Shown: piece by piece, positions 1 to 10,762 of the stretch
How the letters are laid out: every line of letters begins with the position of its first letter
How positions within the stretch are numbered: the first letter of the stretch is position 1
Source: Jaltomata sinuosa
Lineage: Eukaryota; Streptophyta; Magnoliopsida; Solanales; Solanaceae
Direction of reading: 5' to 3'
Assembly (NCBI GenBank): GCA_003996215.1
Contig: QJPP01001542.1
Span: 1 to 64,000, forward strand
DNA: 64,000 nt
Notes under the pieces: model-generated
What the model was told of the DNA's origin: nothing
Database searches by the model: none
What the model saw: only the letters and a program-made list of their open reading frames with translations
Position numbers and translations under genes: made by a program

Positions 1-1317
1 AATTGCCTTACTCGTTGCTTGTAATGCTGCCAAATTAGTGATCCTTCCAGTTTTAATACCTTCTTCAACAAATTCTCCTATCCTTACAACTTCAGAAAAC
101 TTCTGTCCCACCACACTTATCAATTTGTCATAATATGTTGCATCTTGTTGAGATTGTACAAAGACAGAAGTCATTTCACTTTCTGCCATCGGAGGTTGAA
201 CTTTTGCGGCTTCTGCTCTCCAACGCATGGCGTACTCTCTGAAAGTTTCTGTCGACCTCTTATCTAACTTTGATAAATAGAACCTATCTGGGATGACCTC
301 AGTATTAAACTTGAACCTGTCCATGAATTCCTGCGCCAAAGCACTCCAACTTCGCCATTTCTGTGGATTTTGGCTTGTGTACCAATCAAGGGCTTCTCCT
401 GTCAAACTCCTTATAAACAGCTTCATCCTAATGGCTTCATCTTTACCTACTCCAACTAGCTTGTCACAGTACGACCTTAAATGAGCTCTAGGGTTTCCTT
501 TTCCATCAAATATATCAAATTTTGGCACCTTATACCCTGCGGGCAACTCCACATCAGGATGAACACATAAATCCTCATACTCAAGCCCTTCACATCCCCT
601 GTGGACTTGGATGCTTTTGAATGCTTCTTTCAGACTGCGGATCTCCTTTGCTACATTCTCATCTACTTTAGACCTTGCTTCCCTCTCCATCTCCTCATAT
701 GGATCAACTTCTATCATGGTTGGCATTGGGGTAGGGAAAGGTTGAGCTCCCGCTACATATGCCTGTGGCACATATTGCGTGTTAGGAATTGCAGTGTGTG
801 CCGCCGGTATGTGTTGGGTCGCTTGATAGTTTTGGACAAGTGGGGAGGTTTGGGTAAATGGAGCTTGGATAGGTAGGGTAGTTTGGGTAAGTGGAGTTTG
901 GGTAGGTGGGGTAGTTTGGGTAAGTGGAGTTTGGGTAGGTGGGGTAGTTTGGGTAAGTGGAGCTTGAGGAACATACGGATTAGGGAAGGGTAATGGATTG
1001 GTTTGTTGCGAGTTGGCTTGTTGTGGGTTAGGAGGCGGATTGGTAGCAGTTAGGTTGGTTTTGTTAACAGGTGGAAAAGTAGGTGGAATAGCGGTGTTTG
1101 TTCCATATTCGGGAAGTGGTGTGTTCAGGCTAATAGAGAGTTTGGTAAGGTTTCGAAGTCGATCAATTTCGCTTTGCATATCAGCCATTTGTTGCATCAT
1201 ATGGGCGATGTGTTCATCCTGAAGGGTTGCGTTTCTCCCCTCCGAAGTCTCAGGATCGTCTCTAAGAACGGTGATAAGCCCTAAGCCAGCCTGGTCAGAT
1301 GCACTTGAATCAGTCAT
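1..1317 (-). CDS. Gypsy gag polyprotein, 3'-incomplete
   Basis: The frame opens with ATG at 1317 (MTDSSASDQAGLG...) and stays open for 439 codons to the left edge. Residues about 115-160 form a Pro/Thr/Gln-rich tract made of an 11-residue unit, PLTQTTPPTQT, repeated about three times. The rest matches the conserved core of plant Gypsy Gag: KVPKFDIFDGKGNP, then LRSYCDKLV, then IRSLTGEALDWYTS, then FMDRFKFNTEV and ESFREYAMRWR-like TFREYAMRWRAEAA. This capsid-like retrotransposon Gag domain packages element RNA into virus-like particles. A zinc knuckle is not reached. The 505-nt gap after ORF1 holds no coding sequence. Confidence 0.85.
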   Translation of the reverse strand, partial: MTDSSASDQAGLGLITVLRDDPETSEGRNATLQDEHIAHMMQQMADMQSEIDRLRNLTKLSISLNTPLPEYGTNTAIPPTFPPVNKTNLTATNPPPNPQQANSQQTNPLPFPNPYVPQAPLTQTTPPTQTPLTQTTPPTQTPLTQTTLPIQAPFTQTSPLVQNYQATQHIPAAHTAIPNTQYVPQAYVAGAQPFPTPMPTMIEVDPYEEMEREARSKVDENVAKEIRSLKEAFKSIQVHRGCEGLEYEDLCVHPDVELPAGYKVPKFDIFDGKGNPRAHLRSYCDKLVGVGKDEAIRMKLFIRSLTGEALDWYTSQNPQKWRSWSALAQEFMDRFKFNTEVIPDRFYLSKLDKRSTETFREYAMRWRAEAAKVQPPMAESEMTSVFVQSQQDATYYDKLISVVGQKFSEVVRIGEFVEEGIKTGRITNLAALQATSKAI

Positions 1318-1821
1318 GTTGGTGGATGCTCGTGCTTTGGATCTCGTAAAGTATGGGTGATCCGCCAGTTCGCAGTCAACGTAAATCAACCTTTTTGGGG
1401 GGAAATAATTAAAGCAAAATAAAAAACCTTCAAAAGAAAAGAAAATATCAGTATAAAGCAGTAATTATTGCTTAAAGATAATAATAGCAATTACGCAAAT
1501 AATGTTTGAAACATACATACATATCACATAGCAACAAATCACATAGTAAAGGAAAATTTGATAATTTAAAACGCGTTCTAATATGCACGGGGCCTCTTTT
1601 ATGCCAGAGGTGGGCCTAAACGCCAAATATTTGAGATTATGATAAATTGATCCAAGCTTTAATTAATAACAATACTTTGAGTTTGGAATTAGATAATAAA
1701 ATAACAAACATCTTCATAGAAATAGTGCAAATTAACCATTACATCAAATCTAGATGAAATGAAAACAACATAAAGGGGATACAAGATAACAAAGGGGAAT
1801 CCTAGTTACTAAATCAAGTCT

Positions 1822-3156
1822 TCATGCTCCTCCAAGGTACTGCTCCAAAGATCCAGGGATGACTTGTGCCAGCATTTCAGGTGTGACAACGAGATTTTCA
1901 TACAACAGATTACGTGCCCACTCAGCTTCCGTCGAATCCTCGAACCCAAACTCTTGTCCTTGAGGGCTAGAGTTCACGTCATAGTTTGCCACTAACCAAG
2001 CGTAATACTCCGGAGTGCAGTGTGCTTGTCCATTAGGCACCTCAATCGTCATCAAATTTCCCCATTGTTGAAGCAACTCTCTTGCTCTAGGAATCTCATA
2101 GAGCGGCTCGAAATCAACCTCGGATCTACCCATGTCTGAACGAAGTGGAATGACTTGACACTGTCCAAATTGTCGAAGAACTCGAATATGAGCATATGGT
2201 TGAAGACCTTTCAAACCGATGAGCTCAATGTAATATTGCTCACGCCCCCTAATGACAGCAACTCGAGGTAATAACCATGAATACCTCCATTGGATTTGAC
2301 CGCCAGTGAGCGTGCTCATATATGCGTACCAATCCTCAGTACCAACAGGAGATATAAATAGTATCATCCTTTGTTGATGAGAGTCTATCCTGTTAGGTCT
2401 GCTCAAGAGTGTGTCAATCCTATCAGGACGTCTATAAAAATGTTCAACAGCCCAAGTTTGGAGAAGGATATTACAACCCTCGAAGAACCTCCTTCCTCTA
2501 TAACACTTGGATAGCGCCCTTAGCATCTCCGCAACAATCATCGGAACCAGTGTAACTTCAGAATTATCGATCCCTTGAAAGAGTGCTCGGACTATAGAAC
2601 TAATGCAAGTGCCAATTTTTCCATTTTCCAAGGGGAAAACTAGAGTACCTAGCAAAGCAATGGCAAAAGCAATAGGGCGTTTCTTTCTCCATTTTTCGGC
2701 GGAGCAAGAAAATTCCTTATGGAAAACTTCATGACCATCTTTGCGACCAAATCTTTCAAACAAATAATCCAGAGAAATCCATTCCCGATCCAAACATGCA
2801 AGCTTAAGGTTGTTTCTGAGCCTGAGATATTTAAGAAATTTCTTTCCGGACTGCTTGTGGGGTAGAATCATACCCCTCCCCTGGTACTTCAAATCAGTAA
2901 AGCCACCAATTTCTTCAATTGTAGGAGTCAACTCAAAATCATTGAACCTAAACACAACTCTTTCGGGATCCCAAAACTTGATCAATGCCTTGATCACGTG
3001 TCTGTCTGGAGGGATGTAAATCAACGAAGTCAAGAAACCCAAGCATTTCCTAATTTCATACCCATGTTCCATCTTGATGTTCTCCCACCATTTTCTTAGC
3101 TTGTGAGGCACAACGACAACCATTTGAGTGTTAGCAAAAGCTGGCACGTTTTCCAT
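1822..3156 (-). CDS. Retrotransposon ORF1, plant-mobile-domain/DUF7745-like (444 aa)
   Basis: This is an uninterrupted 444-codon frame between the LTR and gag. The N-terminal third contains a block around residues 55-100 with ALIKFWDP and FELTPTIEEIGGF, the pattern of the plant mobile domain/DUF7745 proteins that accompany Gypsy elements. A tryptophan- and arginine-rich middle follows, with no catalytic motif or membrane segment. Ogre elements are known to carry such an ORF1 of unknown function just after the 5' LTR, which matches the position here, about 630 nt past the primer-binding site. The absence of stops suggests a fairly recent copy. Function is unknown. The ATG at 3156 is used because it is the first in frame after the leader. 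Confidence 0.75.
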   Translation of the reverse strand: MENVPAFANTQMVVVVPHKLRKWWENIKMEHGYEIRKCLGFLTSLIYIPPDRHVIKALIKFWDPERVVFRFNDFELTPTIEEIGGFTDLKYQGRGMILPHKQSGKKFLKYLRLRNNLKLACLDREWISLDYLFERFGRKDGHEVFHKEFSCSAEKWRKKRPIAFAIALLGTLVFPLENGKIGTCISSIVRALFQGIDNSEVTLVPMIVAEMLRALSKCYRGRRFFEGCNILLQTWAVEHFYRRPDRIDTLLSRPNRIDSHQQRMILFISPVGTEDWYAYMSTLTGGQIQWRYSWLLPRVAVIRGREQYYIELIGLKGLQPYAHIRVLRQFGQCQVIPLRSDMGRSEVDFEPLYEIPRARELLQQWGNLMTIEVPNGQAHCTPEYYAWLVANYDVNSSPQGQEFGFEDSTEAEWARNLLYENLVVTPEMLAQVIPGSLEQYLGGA

Positions 3157-3784
3157 TCTAGCAACCTATAATAAAACACAACATAAGCAAATGCATTTCC
3201 AAACTCAAATTTAGTTAAATTTTTACTTGGATCACTTTATCATTATCACATAGCACATAATATGAGTGGTCGTCATTGAGTCGTAAACCCGTTTGACATA
3301 AAGGCTTTCTCTAAATTTGTGGAATGACCCCGAGAGTCAAACCACCTAAGGCTTATCCATGCATGACCTAAATCAAGGGTGGTAGAGCTCTATCTTAAGT
3401 TTTCTAAGATTTGGGTAGACTCGGACTTGAGATTTTCCTATGTGAGAAGGTACGTGGTCACACGGTAGTAAAACTATCCGCTCACCCCACGCATGCACCA
3501 ACTCTCTAAATATAAGGTGTTTGAAAGAATTTTGGAGAAGTGAAAGGACACAACTCGCGTGTGTAATGTGTGTGAAAGTGTCAAGTTTCCAAAAGTGGAG
3601 GAAATATGAACGGAATGACAGTTTAAATAAAGCGGTAACACGTAAGGCAATTTAGATAAAGTAATAGCAAATAAACAATTTATATCACATAAAATAAATA
3701 AAACTTCAAGCAATTAAAGTAAAACAAACAAATATAAAGTGCCTTAATTATTAACCTAAGTTTATTATGGTTTAGAACCTAAAA

Positions 3785-3802
3785 TCCCTAGTGAAGTCGC
3801 CA
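3785..3802 (-). other. Primer-binding site for minus-strand DNA synthesis
   Basis: The minus strand reads TGGCGACTTCACTAGGGA directly inside the LTR, separated from it by three bases. It starts with TGG, complementary to a tRNA CCA 3' end, and resembles the tRNA-Arg-type sites reported for Ogre elements. The tRNA identity is from memory and was not aligned. Confidence 0.7.
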
Positions 3803-4739
3803 AGCTGTTATACCCCATTTTAACCGAGGTCGAAACGGTGTACAACGTATTGAAAACTTCTAAATTAATTAAAAGGAAGTCGCCACCTAATTAGTCTTAC
3901 GGTGAATTAGGACACCTATAATTAACTATGTGATTAAAGCAAATAAAGACTTCATTTTTAAGGTCTACTAAACTTAAGATTCTAAGTAAGGATTCTAACT
4001 ATTCCAAAGAGAAGGTATTAAGCATTCTTTAAAATCCGCAAAATTACGGTTAACCGGCTAAACTTAGGTTAATCTAATTAAAATCAACAAATTAAAATAA
4101 TCAAATTTTAGACTCAAAGAAATCTTGAGAGATGTTGGCACTTCAAAGTTTTTCAAAAATTATATATCTATTTAATTCTTATAAGGGAAAAAGGCTTAAT
4201 CATTTTAACCAATTTTGCCACAACTAATTAACTAACTTGACATAGTTTTAAAGTAAATAAATAACAAATAAATTATCTAAAGTACTTTCTATTTTTTGAG
4301 AAAATATACATATAACACCTTAAATGTGATAAGAAGAAATAACTCGTGAAAATCCTTTAAAGAATGAAAATGTAGGAAAATTAAACAAATGATTTTAATA
4401 ATAGTGAAGGCAAAAGTGTGTAGAAAATAATTTTATTTATAGTTAAAAAAGGGGCATCGGACAAAATAACTAATGGTTAAATATCAATTAAGTTGACCAA
4501 AAATATCTAAAAGATATGCAATTTAACTAATATAATTGTAAAAAATAAATTACTAAACAAAACTTTCTTTTAAAAATATAGGCCTACATTTGATAAAATA
4601 GAGACTTGAAAGATATTTTTTTTTTTTAAATCTTATTAAAATGTTTCTTAAAAAAAACAAATAAAAGAGAATTCCAATAACGAAAATATTAGTTTTGCTT
4701 TTTTTTTTTTTTTTTGTGAAAATGCATCTTAATCTATTC

Positions 4740-5250
4740 GAAAATTGTTTTTGCCCTTCAAAAATCTACACTTTAAAGTACCAAGAAGAACTACACTTTT
4801 TCAACAAAATGTGCAATTTTGAGTTCTACAAAAGGGTATATTTCTACTTTAGAATTACATCTTTTTGAGATCAAAAATCTGCACTTTTTTTTTAACTTGT
4901 TTAAAACTACATTGTTTGCTCTAAAAAATCTGCACTTTTACACCCAAGAAATCTTTGTTTTAAGGCTTTAGAACAACTATAATTTACCTATAAAAGAAAA
5001 ATCTGCATTTTTAACCTTTGTAAAAACTGTGTTTTTAGCTAAAAATCTGCACGTTTGAACTCGTTTAAAGCTGCATTTTTACCTTAAGAAAGGCTGCATT
5101 TTTTACACTAAAATAACCTTCGTTTTAAGTCCTTAAAAGAGCTGCGTTTTGCCTAAGAAAATCTCTTGCAAAGCTGCATTTTTATGCTCAAAAATCTGTA
5201 TTTTAAAACATCAAAAGAGCCATTTTTAAACCCCTAAAAAAAATCTGAAA
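4740..5250. repeat. Degenerate AAAATCTGCA-TTTT phrase repeat in LTR
   Basis: The phrase 'aaaatctgca' or 'aagctgca' followed by a run of T recurs at irregular 20-60 bp steps. It forms a low-complexity tract in which A-rich and T-rich halves alternate around a CTGCA core. No open frame or known motif is seen. It lies in the R/U5 part of the LTR. Confidence 0.6.
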
Positions 5251-6800
5251 TGATGCTATTAAGAAAGCACTTAACTTTGACGAAAAGATCCTTTTTAGTA
5301 CTTAATCCTTAATAGTAAATTAATTTTGCAACCTAAGAAATGTAACAAGCCTAAATATAAGATGTTATTCTAGGCGTTCCCAGGTCAAGTAACTATGCTC
5401 AATCTACCACCTTAAAGGGACGAGGTGCGAACGATTATATCTCACTACTATCCTAATTGATTTACATGAATCCAAACATAAACGAGACAAGTATTAATAC
5501 AAACATAAAAAAATAACAATGTGTCAAAACGTTAGCCAAAAAAGTAACAACGTATATATGTCTATGCAAGAATATAAAACTCTAAAGTGCAAGGGAGAGC
5601 AATGGACTCTTTTTTTTTTTCGGAATGGGTAGCCCGCTAGAGATGAACGTATGATGTAGCGACGAGCGCGGCTCTGATTTGGACAGAGATGGAGTGGTAT
5701 TTCAACTCCAAATACGCTCCCGAGTGTACATGTGCAAGAATAAATAAAGGAAAAGGATTAGGATAAACTTTGATCTTATTAAGAAATAACAAAAATAGAT
5801 AAAGGAAACAGCATATAATCCAATGTCCTTTAATCAACTTTCAAAACTTAAGCAAAAGCAAAAGCAAAAGCAAAATAAGCAGATAACTATCACATAATTC
5901 AAACGTTTTTAGGTAACTCAAATAAGCTAACTGCACTCTAAATTTATGAATTGCATTCACGCCTAAACAAATAAGCATGAGTTATAACCAAAACATTTAC
6001 ACAATGGGACAAACTTAAACACCTTGTAGGCATGGTTTCTAATGCATCGTTTCGACTAAGACCACATAACAAACATTCAAATAGAATAGTGAATACTTTC
6101 CTATGGTACGTTCGTCAATTAGTCCTCAAGCCAAACTTACTTTAATAGAGAACCTAACTAACCCAATATGTGTAAAAAAACATCAATGAGAATATCTCAA
6201 CAGAATAGAGAGGCTTAGCGCAAACATGGTCCATCACATGACATGAGCTCTAATCCCTTATTTTTATTAACAAGATTGACTTTCACCAGCTAAAACTTAG
6301 TCTAACAGAACATGGTATCTAGAAATAGTTTTGAGCAGATTTTCTAAATCATGATTCCGAACGAACTGAAAACACATCAGACCGCAAGGAAATCCTTACA
6401 AAGTAAGTTGACTCTTTTTTAAACTTAATCATGACAGATCTATTTGAATGCTTAATCAAACATATAGCATCCTAAACAAAGTAGCCACACAAATAGAACT
6501 TGACGACATAATTTTTAAGACTAACAAACACTCATATATTTAAACATAAACAAAGAGGGAAAAGGAAAGAAAAATGGAAAGAGGAGAGTTTATGCTCACT
6601 GACCTTTTTGGGTGCAGAAAACTGGAGCTTTCTTGACCACGAATCTACACTCGAAAACTCGATGAAAACAGAACTTGAATACGCGCCCAGAAATCAGAAC
6701 AAAAGAGAGATGAAAAGAGTAGATATTTGTGAAACGAGAAGCTTTTGCTATATATTTTTTGATTGTCAACTGATGGCCTCAAACGCCTCTCCAACCCTTG

Positions 6801-6810
6801 GTATTTATAG
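6801..6810 (-). promoter_or_regulatory. Probable TATA box of the Ogre-like LTR
   Basis: The minus strand reads CTATAAATAC inside a GC-richer patch. It is the best TATA consensus in the LTR, and transcription would start about 30 bp further on, near 6775. Its position fixes the U3/R boundary but is inferred from consensus only. Confidence 0.5.
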
Positions 6811-7651
6811 GGGGTGAAGGTAGGGTTTATGGGGGGCTTTTTGGGCGGGATTTTGAATGTTTTGAAATCCAAACGTTGGGGTTTTGGATGGATTCCACAG
6901 TTTGATTCAGAAAAAAAAAGAGAAAGGAGACAAAACTTTGCCTAAAAATCGCTTGAGAGAGAAGTAACCCAGCAAAAGAGAATACCTCATATGCTTGTTA
7001 AAGTGTCTGAAGATATCTCGGTCAATTCCTCGAGATTTCTCAACGATCCTCCATAAATGAATGCTCGAAATGGCCTTACAAGTCTCTGGCACGCAAGGAA
7101 GGGAGGTTGTTGTCTTCCTCAAAGTGGAGAAGAAGCCAAAATTGGCTTTCTGCCATTGCAGACCAAGAGAGAGAGACGACGAGGGAGAGAGAGAGCATTA
7201 TCAAAAGCGGCTGATGCAAACTCACCATATTTTTTAGGGTTTCAAAGGGTATATTGGGTATTTTGCTTAGATTAAGTGGGGGTAAAATAGGTAGTTCAAG
7301 CATAATAAGGTGTCTAGGGTTTTAGGATGAGTTTGACCAGCCAATAAAAGAGCGACACGTGGCGGAGAAGATGCTAGGCGTGTGGAAAGTGGGGGAGGAG
7401 TGTGGGAGGCGTGTGTTTATGACTGATGGGCGCTTACGTGGCGCTTACGTGGCATCCACGTGGATTAAAACGTATTCAATTAAATAAATTATTTATGATT
7501 AAAAGATAATTATAAAAATATTAGGCAAAAATCAATATCGTCGGAATTACGATAACATTTATAAAAGTTAGAAAATCAAAAGAAGTATTTTTAGGAAATG
7601 GGAGCAAATACGGAAACGGAAGGAAATACGAAAAAAAAAAAAGATTCTGCC

Positions 7652-7968
7652 TAAGAGTGACGGCCTGAGTGACGGTCCGTCACATGTGTGACGGTCCGTC
7701 ACATGTGTGACGGTCCGTCACATTGACCGTCAACGTGGTGAGCAACACTGTCTAGGGGTGACGGCCTCCGTGACGGTCCGTCAAGGTGGTGACGGTCCGT
7801 CACCCCCATCGTCGCACCATGGCAGCATCAAGTCAGCGAAGAAGGCAGTGCCACTGCCTTAAGGTGACGGTCTGAGTGACGGTCCGTCACATGTGTGACG
7901 GTCCGTCACATTGACCGTCAAGGTGGTGAGCAACACTGTCTAGGGGTGACGGCCTCCGTCCGTTGCTA
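7652..7968. repeat. Palindromic 13-mer array in LTR U3
   Basis: TGACGGTCCGTCA, a perfect 6-bp inverted repeat around one central base, occurs seven times without mismatch: 7670-7682, 7689-7701, 7708-7720, 7771-7783, 7790-7802, 7877-7889 and 7896-7908. Further half-sites (GTGACGGCC, TGACCGTCA) lie between them. The block 7652-7768 is repeated with small changes at 7864-7968, so the array grew by segmental duplication. It lies upstream (minus orientation) of the LTR TATA box. Confidence 0.9.
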
Positions 7969-8188
7969 AATTAAAAATAACGAGCACGCTGCTAGATTTA
8001 TAGAATAATAACAATAATAAAGTAATAATAATAATAGTAGTAGAACTATATTGATAATTTCACAAAAATAAGGACGATAGCATTACATAGATTTCTAATT
8101 ATAATAAAATAACTTGTAAATTATCAAAATTATTTGAAGCTTAAAGAATTAATCGGGAAGAAAGATGGGACAAAATTAGGTGTCAACA

Positions 8189-9723
8189 CATCCCCAACTA
8201 TGGATTTTTATTTACAAGTTTCTCCAGCTAGAAAGAGATTAAAAAAATTACTAAATAAGAAGATATTTTTTTTAATCATATTAATGTTCACAAGAATAAT
8301 GTGGTGGATCATGGATATTATTGGTGACATAAACAAGAACAAATAATGGATATATAGGTGCATGCAAACCTAGTGTACCTTAGGTTTAGGTAATGTGCTG
8401 GTTTCATTAATCATACTTTAGGTATTCTTTTGAATGTACTTTGATTAATTCACCAAATATTTATTTTCTTTTATCAGTAAAGATTAAAGATTCAGAGTAA
8501 TTCCTTGATCCTAAAAATTAGATGAATTATATACAGGGAGAACTAATTATGTATTATTGCTCTCTTCTTCATCATCTTTTTTTCTTTTTAACTTGTGGGC
8601 CGGAAGGCGAGAGAGAACAAGGGGAAAAAATAAAAAGGAAACTTACATAGATATACTATATTAAGAAAATATTTACTCATAGAGTCTGGTAAGCTAGTAT
8701 TAGCATACCATTTTAAGCAGAACCTGCCTGATGAGTTAATTTTGAGATTAAATTAGATTCAAAGCTCATTTAATTTCCTGAGTCAAATCGATCTTTATTC
8801 TTGGTTTGTCCAACTTTACGCTCCAAAGTATTATGTTATAATACACTCTTCAAATGTTCAACCCTGGACATGTCGACTATAGAGTTTGGTTGTTCAACGG
8901 TCTGCAAGAATTGACTTGGGATGGGTTAGATCAACCTGTTTGACAATTCTAATCGGACGCTCTAAAATTAAAGAAGAGAAAATTTCTGAAACTGCTAACA
9001 TTTAGGAGAAATTCAGTCTCCTTAGCAAAATTTTGGTTAATTACAATTTGTAGCTACATTTTAGTAGATATTTTAATAATCAAATGTACTTATCTTCCGA
9101 ATTTAACATCTGAATACAAATACAAAGGCATCTTAAATACATATGACATCAATACATATACATATTACTGTTGAAAAACACACATGAATTAAGTATCACT
9201 TTTTTTTTACGAGTTTTATAATTAAATTATTATGTGTTTGTGTTTCCTAACTATCACTAACCATTTATCAAAACACAGTTGAAAGCTGACTAGACCAAGT
9301 GTTTGAATACAATCGCCAAAAAACGCGTGGCAACTTAATTTACCCATAAAATTTCTTCCACACGGTAGTTGACTCATTAATTTCAAGGTGTGTTTTAATA
9401 AATTATTGGTGATAGTTCAGGTAAGAAATGCAAACACATGATAGTTCACGTCGAAAACTCACAACAAAGTTATACTTCAAGTGTGTCTTTTGACCATTAT
9501 CTCTTTTTAAAAAAAAAATTCAATTAAATTATTTAATTATCCGCGTGGGGTGCCACTCAACACCATTTTTAAACTAAAAAAGAGCGTGTACACCACGTAT
9601 CATCATATACTTGTCGAAGTGTGTTTGGATAAATAATTATTATAGTTCAGATAAGAAACTCAAACACGTGATAGTTCATGTAAGAAACTCACAAAAACGT
9701 GATACTTCAAATATGTTATTGAC
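8189..9723. other. Intergenic AT-rich spacer
   Basis: No gene is seen. Two diverged copies of a roughly 100-bp segment lie at about 9405-9500 and 9640-9723, sharing the phrases 'atagttca', 'caaacac(a/g)tgatagttca' and 'aaactcacaa'. They are probably parts of a MITE. The 8134-8346 ORF spans the LTR boundary and is not credible. Confidence 0.5.
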
Positions 9724-10447
9724 CAGGGGCGGCTCAACATAATTGGAGGCCTAAAGCAAAATTTTAATTAGAGACCTAAAATTTACACAAACTTCATATG
9801 TGTTTATTTAAAATTTATTTTCTAGCTTTTTTTAGATGCAAAATTATTACTTAGTAATTTTTTTATAATTGATTTCTTCGAATAATTTTTTTCTTTCAAT
9901 TATTAGTTCTATTTGTAAGATTTTATCAATTTAAATGTTGAAATCCTTTCACTGAGACAATCATTACATGCACTGCTAACATTTCTATAAGTAATAAGTT
10001 GACAAATTTTAGATAATAATAAGAGTTAGAACCTACTTTAATATGCTTGCTGCAATTTTTGAAAACCTAAGAAGAAATAAAAAAGAATTTGCAATTTACT
10101 ATGTTCAACACTATTTGACTATTGATTCTTATTTTTGATAGAGTATTACTCCAACTTATCAAAGATTTGAAGAAAGAAAGTATAAAAAAAGTTAAAAGGA
10201 ATAAAATAATATGAGTATTAGCGGACATAATGTAAGAAAACAAAACTATATTTTTTAATTTCTTCTATTTGAAAAAAGATTAAAGAGAATAAAATAATAT
10301 AATTTTAAAAAATATAGTTTTTATTATAAATAATTAATTTTTCTATAAAAATATTAACACATAATTTATATTTGGTAAAAATTTGAGACCCCTAAAAGTG
10401 GGACCTAAGGCATATGCCTTATTTGGCAATGCATAGAGCCAGCCATG
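9724..10447. mobile_element. Non-autonomous hAT-like element (724 bp)
   Basis: The ends are imperfect inverted repeats: CAGGGGCGGCTC at the left and the reverse complement of GAGCCAGCCATG at the right. The flanking 8-mers TTATTGAC (9716-9723) and TTAGTGAC (10448-10455) differ at one base, as an aged 8-bp hAT target duplication would. The interior is AT-rich, has no open frame, and mirrors itself weakly near both ends ('gaggcctaaagcaa' / 'gggacctaaggcat'). Confidence 0.65.
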
Positions 10448-10464
10448 TTAGTGACCACCACCAT

Positions 10465-10469
<5 letters not shown>

Positions 10470-10497
<28 letters not shown>

Positions 10498-10620
10498 CAA
10501 CAACAACAACCCAGTATAGTCTCAAAATCAGAGTCCGAGAAGGGTAGAGCATACACAAATCTTACTACTACCTCGAAGAGCTAGAAAGGATGTTTTCGAA
10601 AGATCCTCGGCTTGAGTAAC
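10470..10620 (-). mobile_element. RTE-type LINE 3' tail with (CAA)n microsatellite
   Basis: A run of CAA triplets (about 10475-10510) is followed by a diverged copy of the 3' untranslated tail shared by RTE LINEs here (compare 21825-21957): 'cagag...gagaagggtagagc' and 'ttcgaaagatcctcggcttgag'. It is in minus orientation and lies about 260 bp upstream of the PRT1-like ATG, so it may sit in that promoter. Confidence 0.6.
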
Positions 10621-10679
10621 GAATATCATAGCAACTAACAGAACAATACAAAAGTGAAAGCCCATTATCTCCCAAGGTC

Positions 10680-10762
10680 CATTTCTCATGGGCCAAGAGC
10701 CCATCTCATTCCAAGGCCCAACTTTCTTTTGGGCCAAAAAGCCCATCTCATTATGGGCCCAA
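10680..10762. promoter_or_regulatory. Cluster of site II (TGGGCC) elements upstream of PRT1-like gene
   Basis: TGGGCC occurs near 10690, 10734 and 10755, and the reverse form GGCCCA near 10713 and 10756, all within 85 bp and 115-200 bp upstream of the ATG at 10878. Site II elements are known binding sites for TCP factors in promoters of constitutively expressed plant genes. Activity here is inferred from the motif. Confidence 0.55.

Larger units (their letters stand above)
1..8188 (-). mobile_element. Ogre/Tat-like Gypsy LTR retrotransposon, 5' half
   Basis: On the minus strand the order is long LTR (8188-3806), primer-binding site, extra ORF1 (3156-1822) and gag (1317 to the left edge). An ORF between the 5' LTR and gag, together with an LTR over 4 kb, is the known hallmark of the Ogre branch of Tat Gypsy elements. 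The outer LTR end reads TGTTGACACC and the inner end (minus strand) closes in ...TAACA. Protease, reverse transcriptase, integrase and the 3' LTR must lie beyond position 1. The base pairs next to the outer end, catcc at 8189-8193, are the expected target-site copy, but its partner is outside the window. Lineage assignment rests on architecture because no polymerase domain is visible. Confidence 0.85.
3806..8188 (-). repeat. 5' LTR (4383 bp) of the Ogre-like element
   Basis: The plus-strand copy begins TGTTATACCCC at 3806 and ends GGTGTCAACA at 8188, giving the TG...CA ends of an LTR. The inner edge sits three bases from a primer-binding site. A minus-strand TATA box lies at 6810-6801, so U3 would be about 1.4 kb and R plus U5 about 3 kb. 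The LTR contains a palindromic 13-mer array (7650-7970), a degenerate poly-A/T phrase array (about 4740-5250), and no credible gene. Short ORFs inside it (5637-5837, 6608-6872, 6907-7303) have no recognisable domain. Confidence 0.85.

Noticed and set aside
753..974. Minus-strand 73-codon frame rich in KLHLPKLPHLP
   Set aside because: It is the +1 frame of the gag proline/threonine repeat, and the true gag frame covers it.
7652..7968. CRISPR array interpretation of the 13-mer palindromes
   Set aside because: Repeats are too short, spacings are irregular and partly identical, and the sequence lies in an LTR of a plant retrotransposon.
10470..10520. Possible CRISPR-like or VNTR array of CAA units
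   Set aside because: It is a simple trinucleotide microsatellite at the end of an RTE LINE tail and has no spacers.
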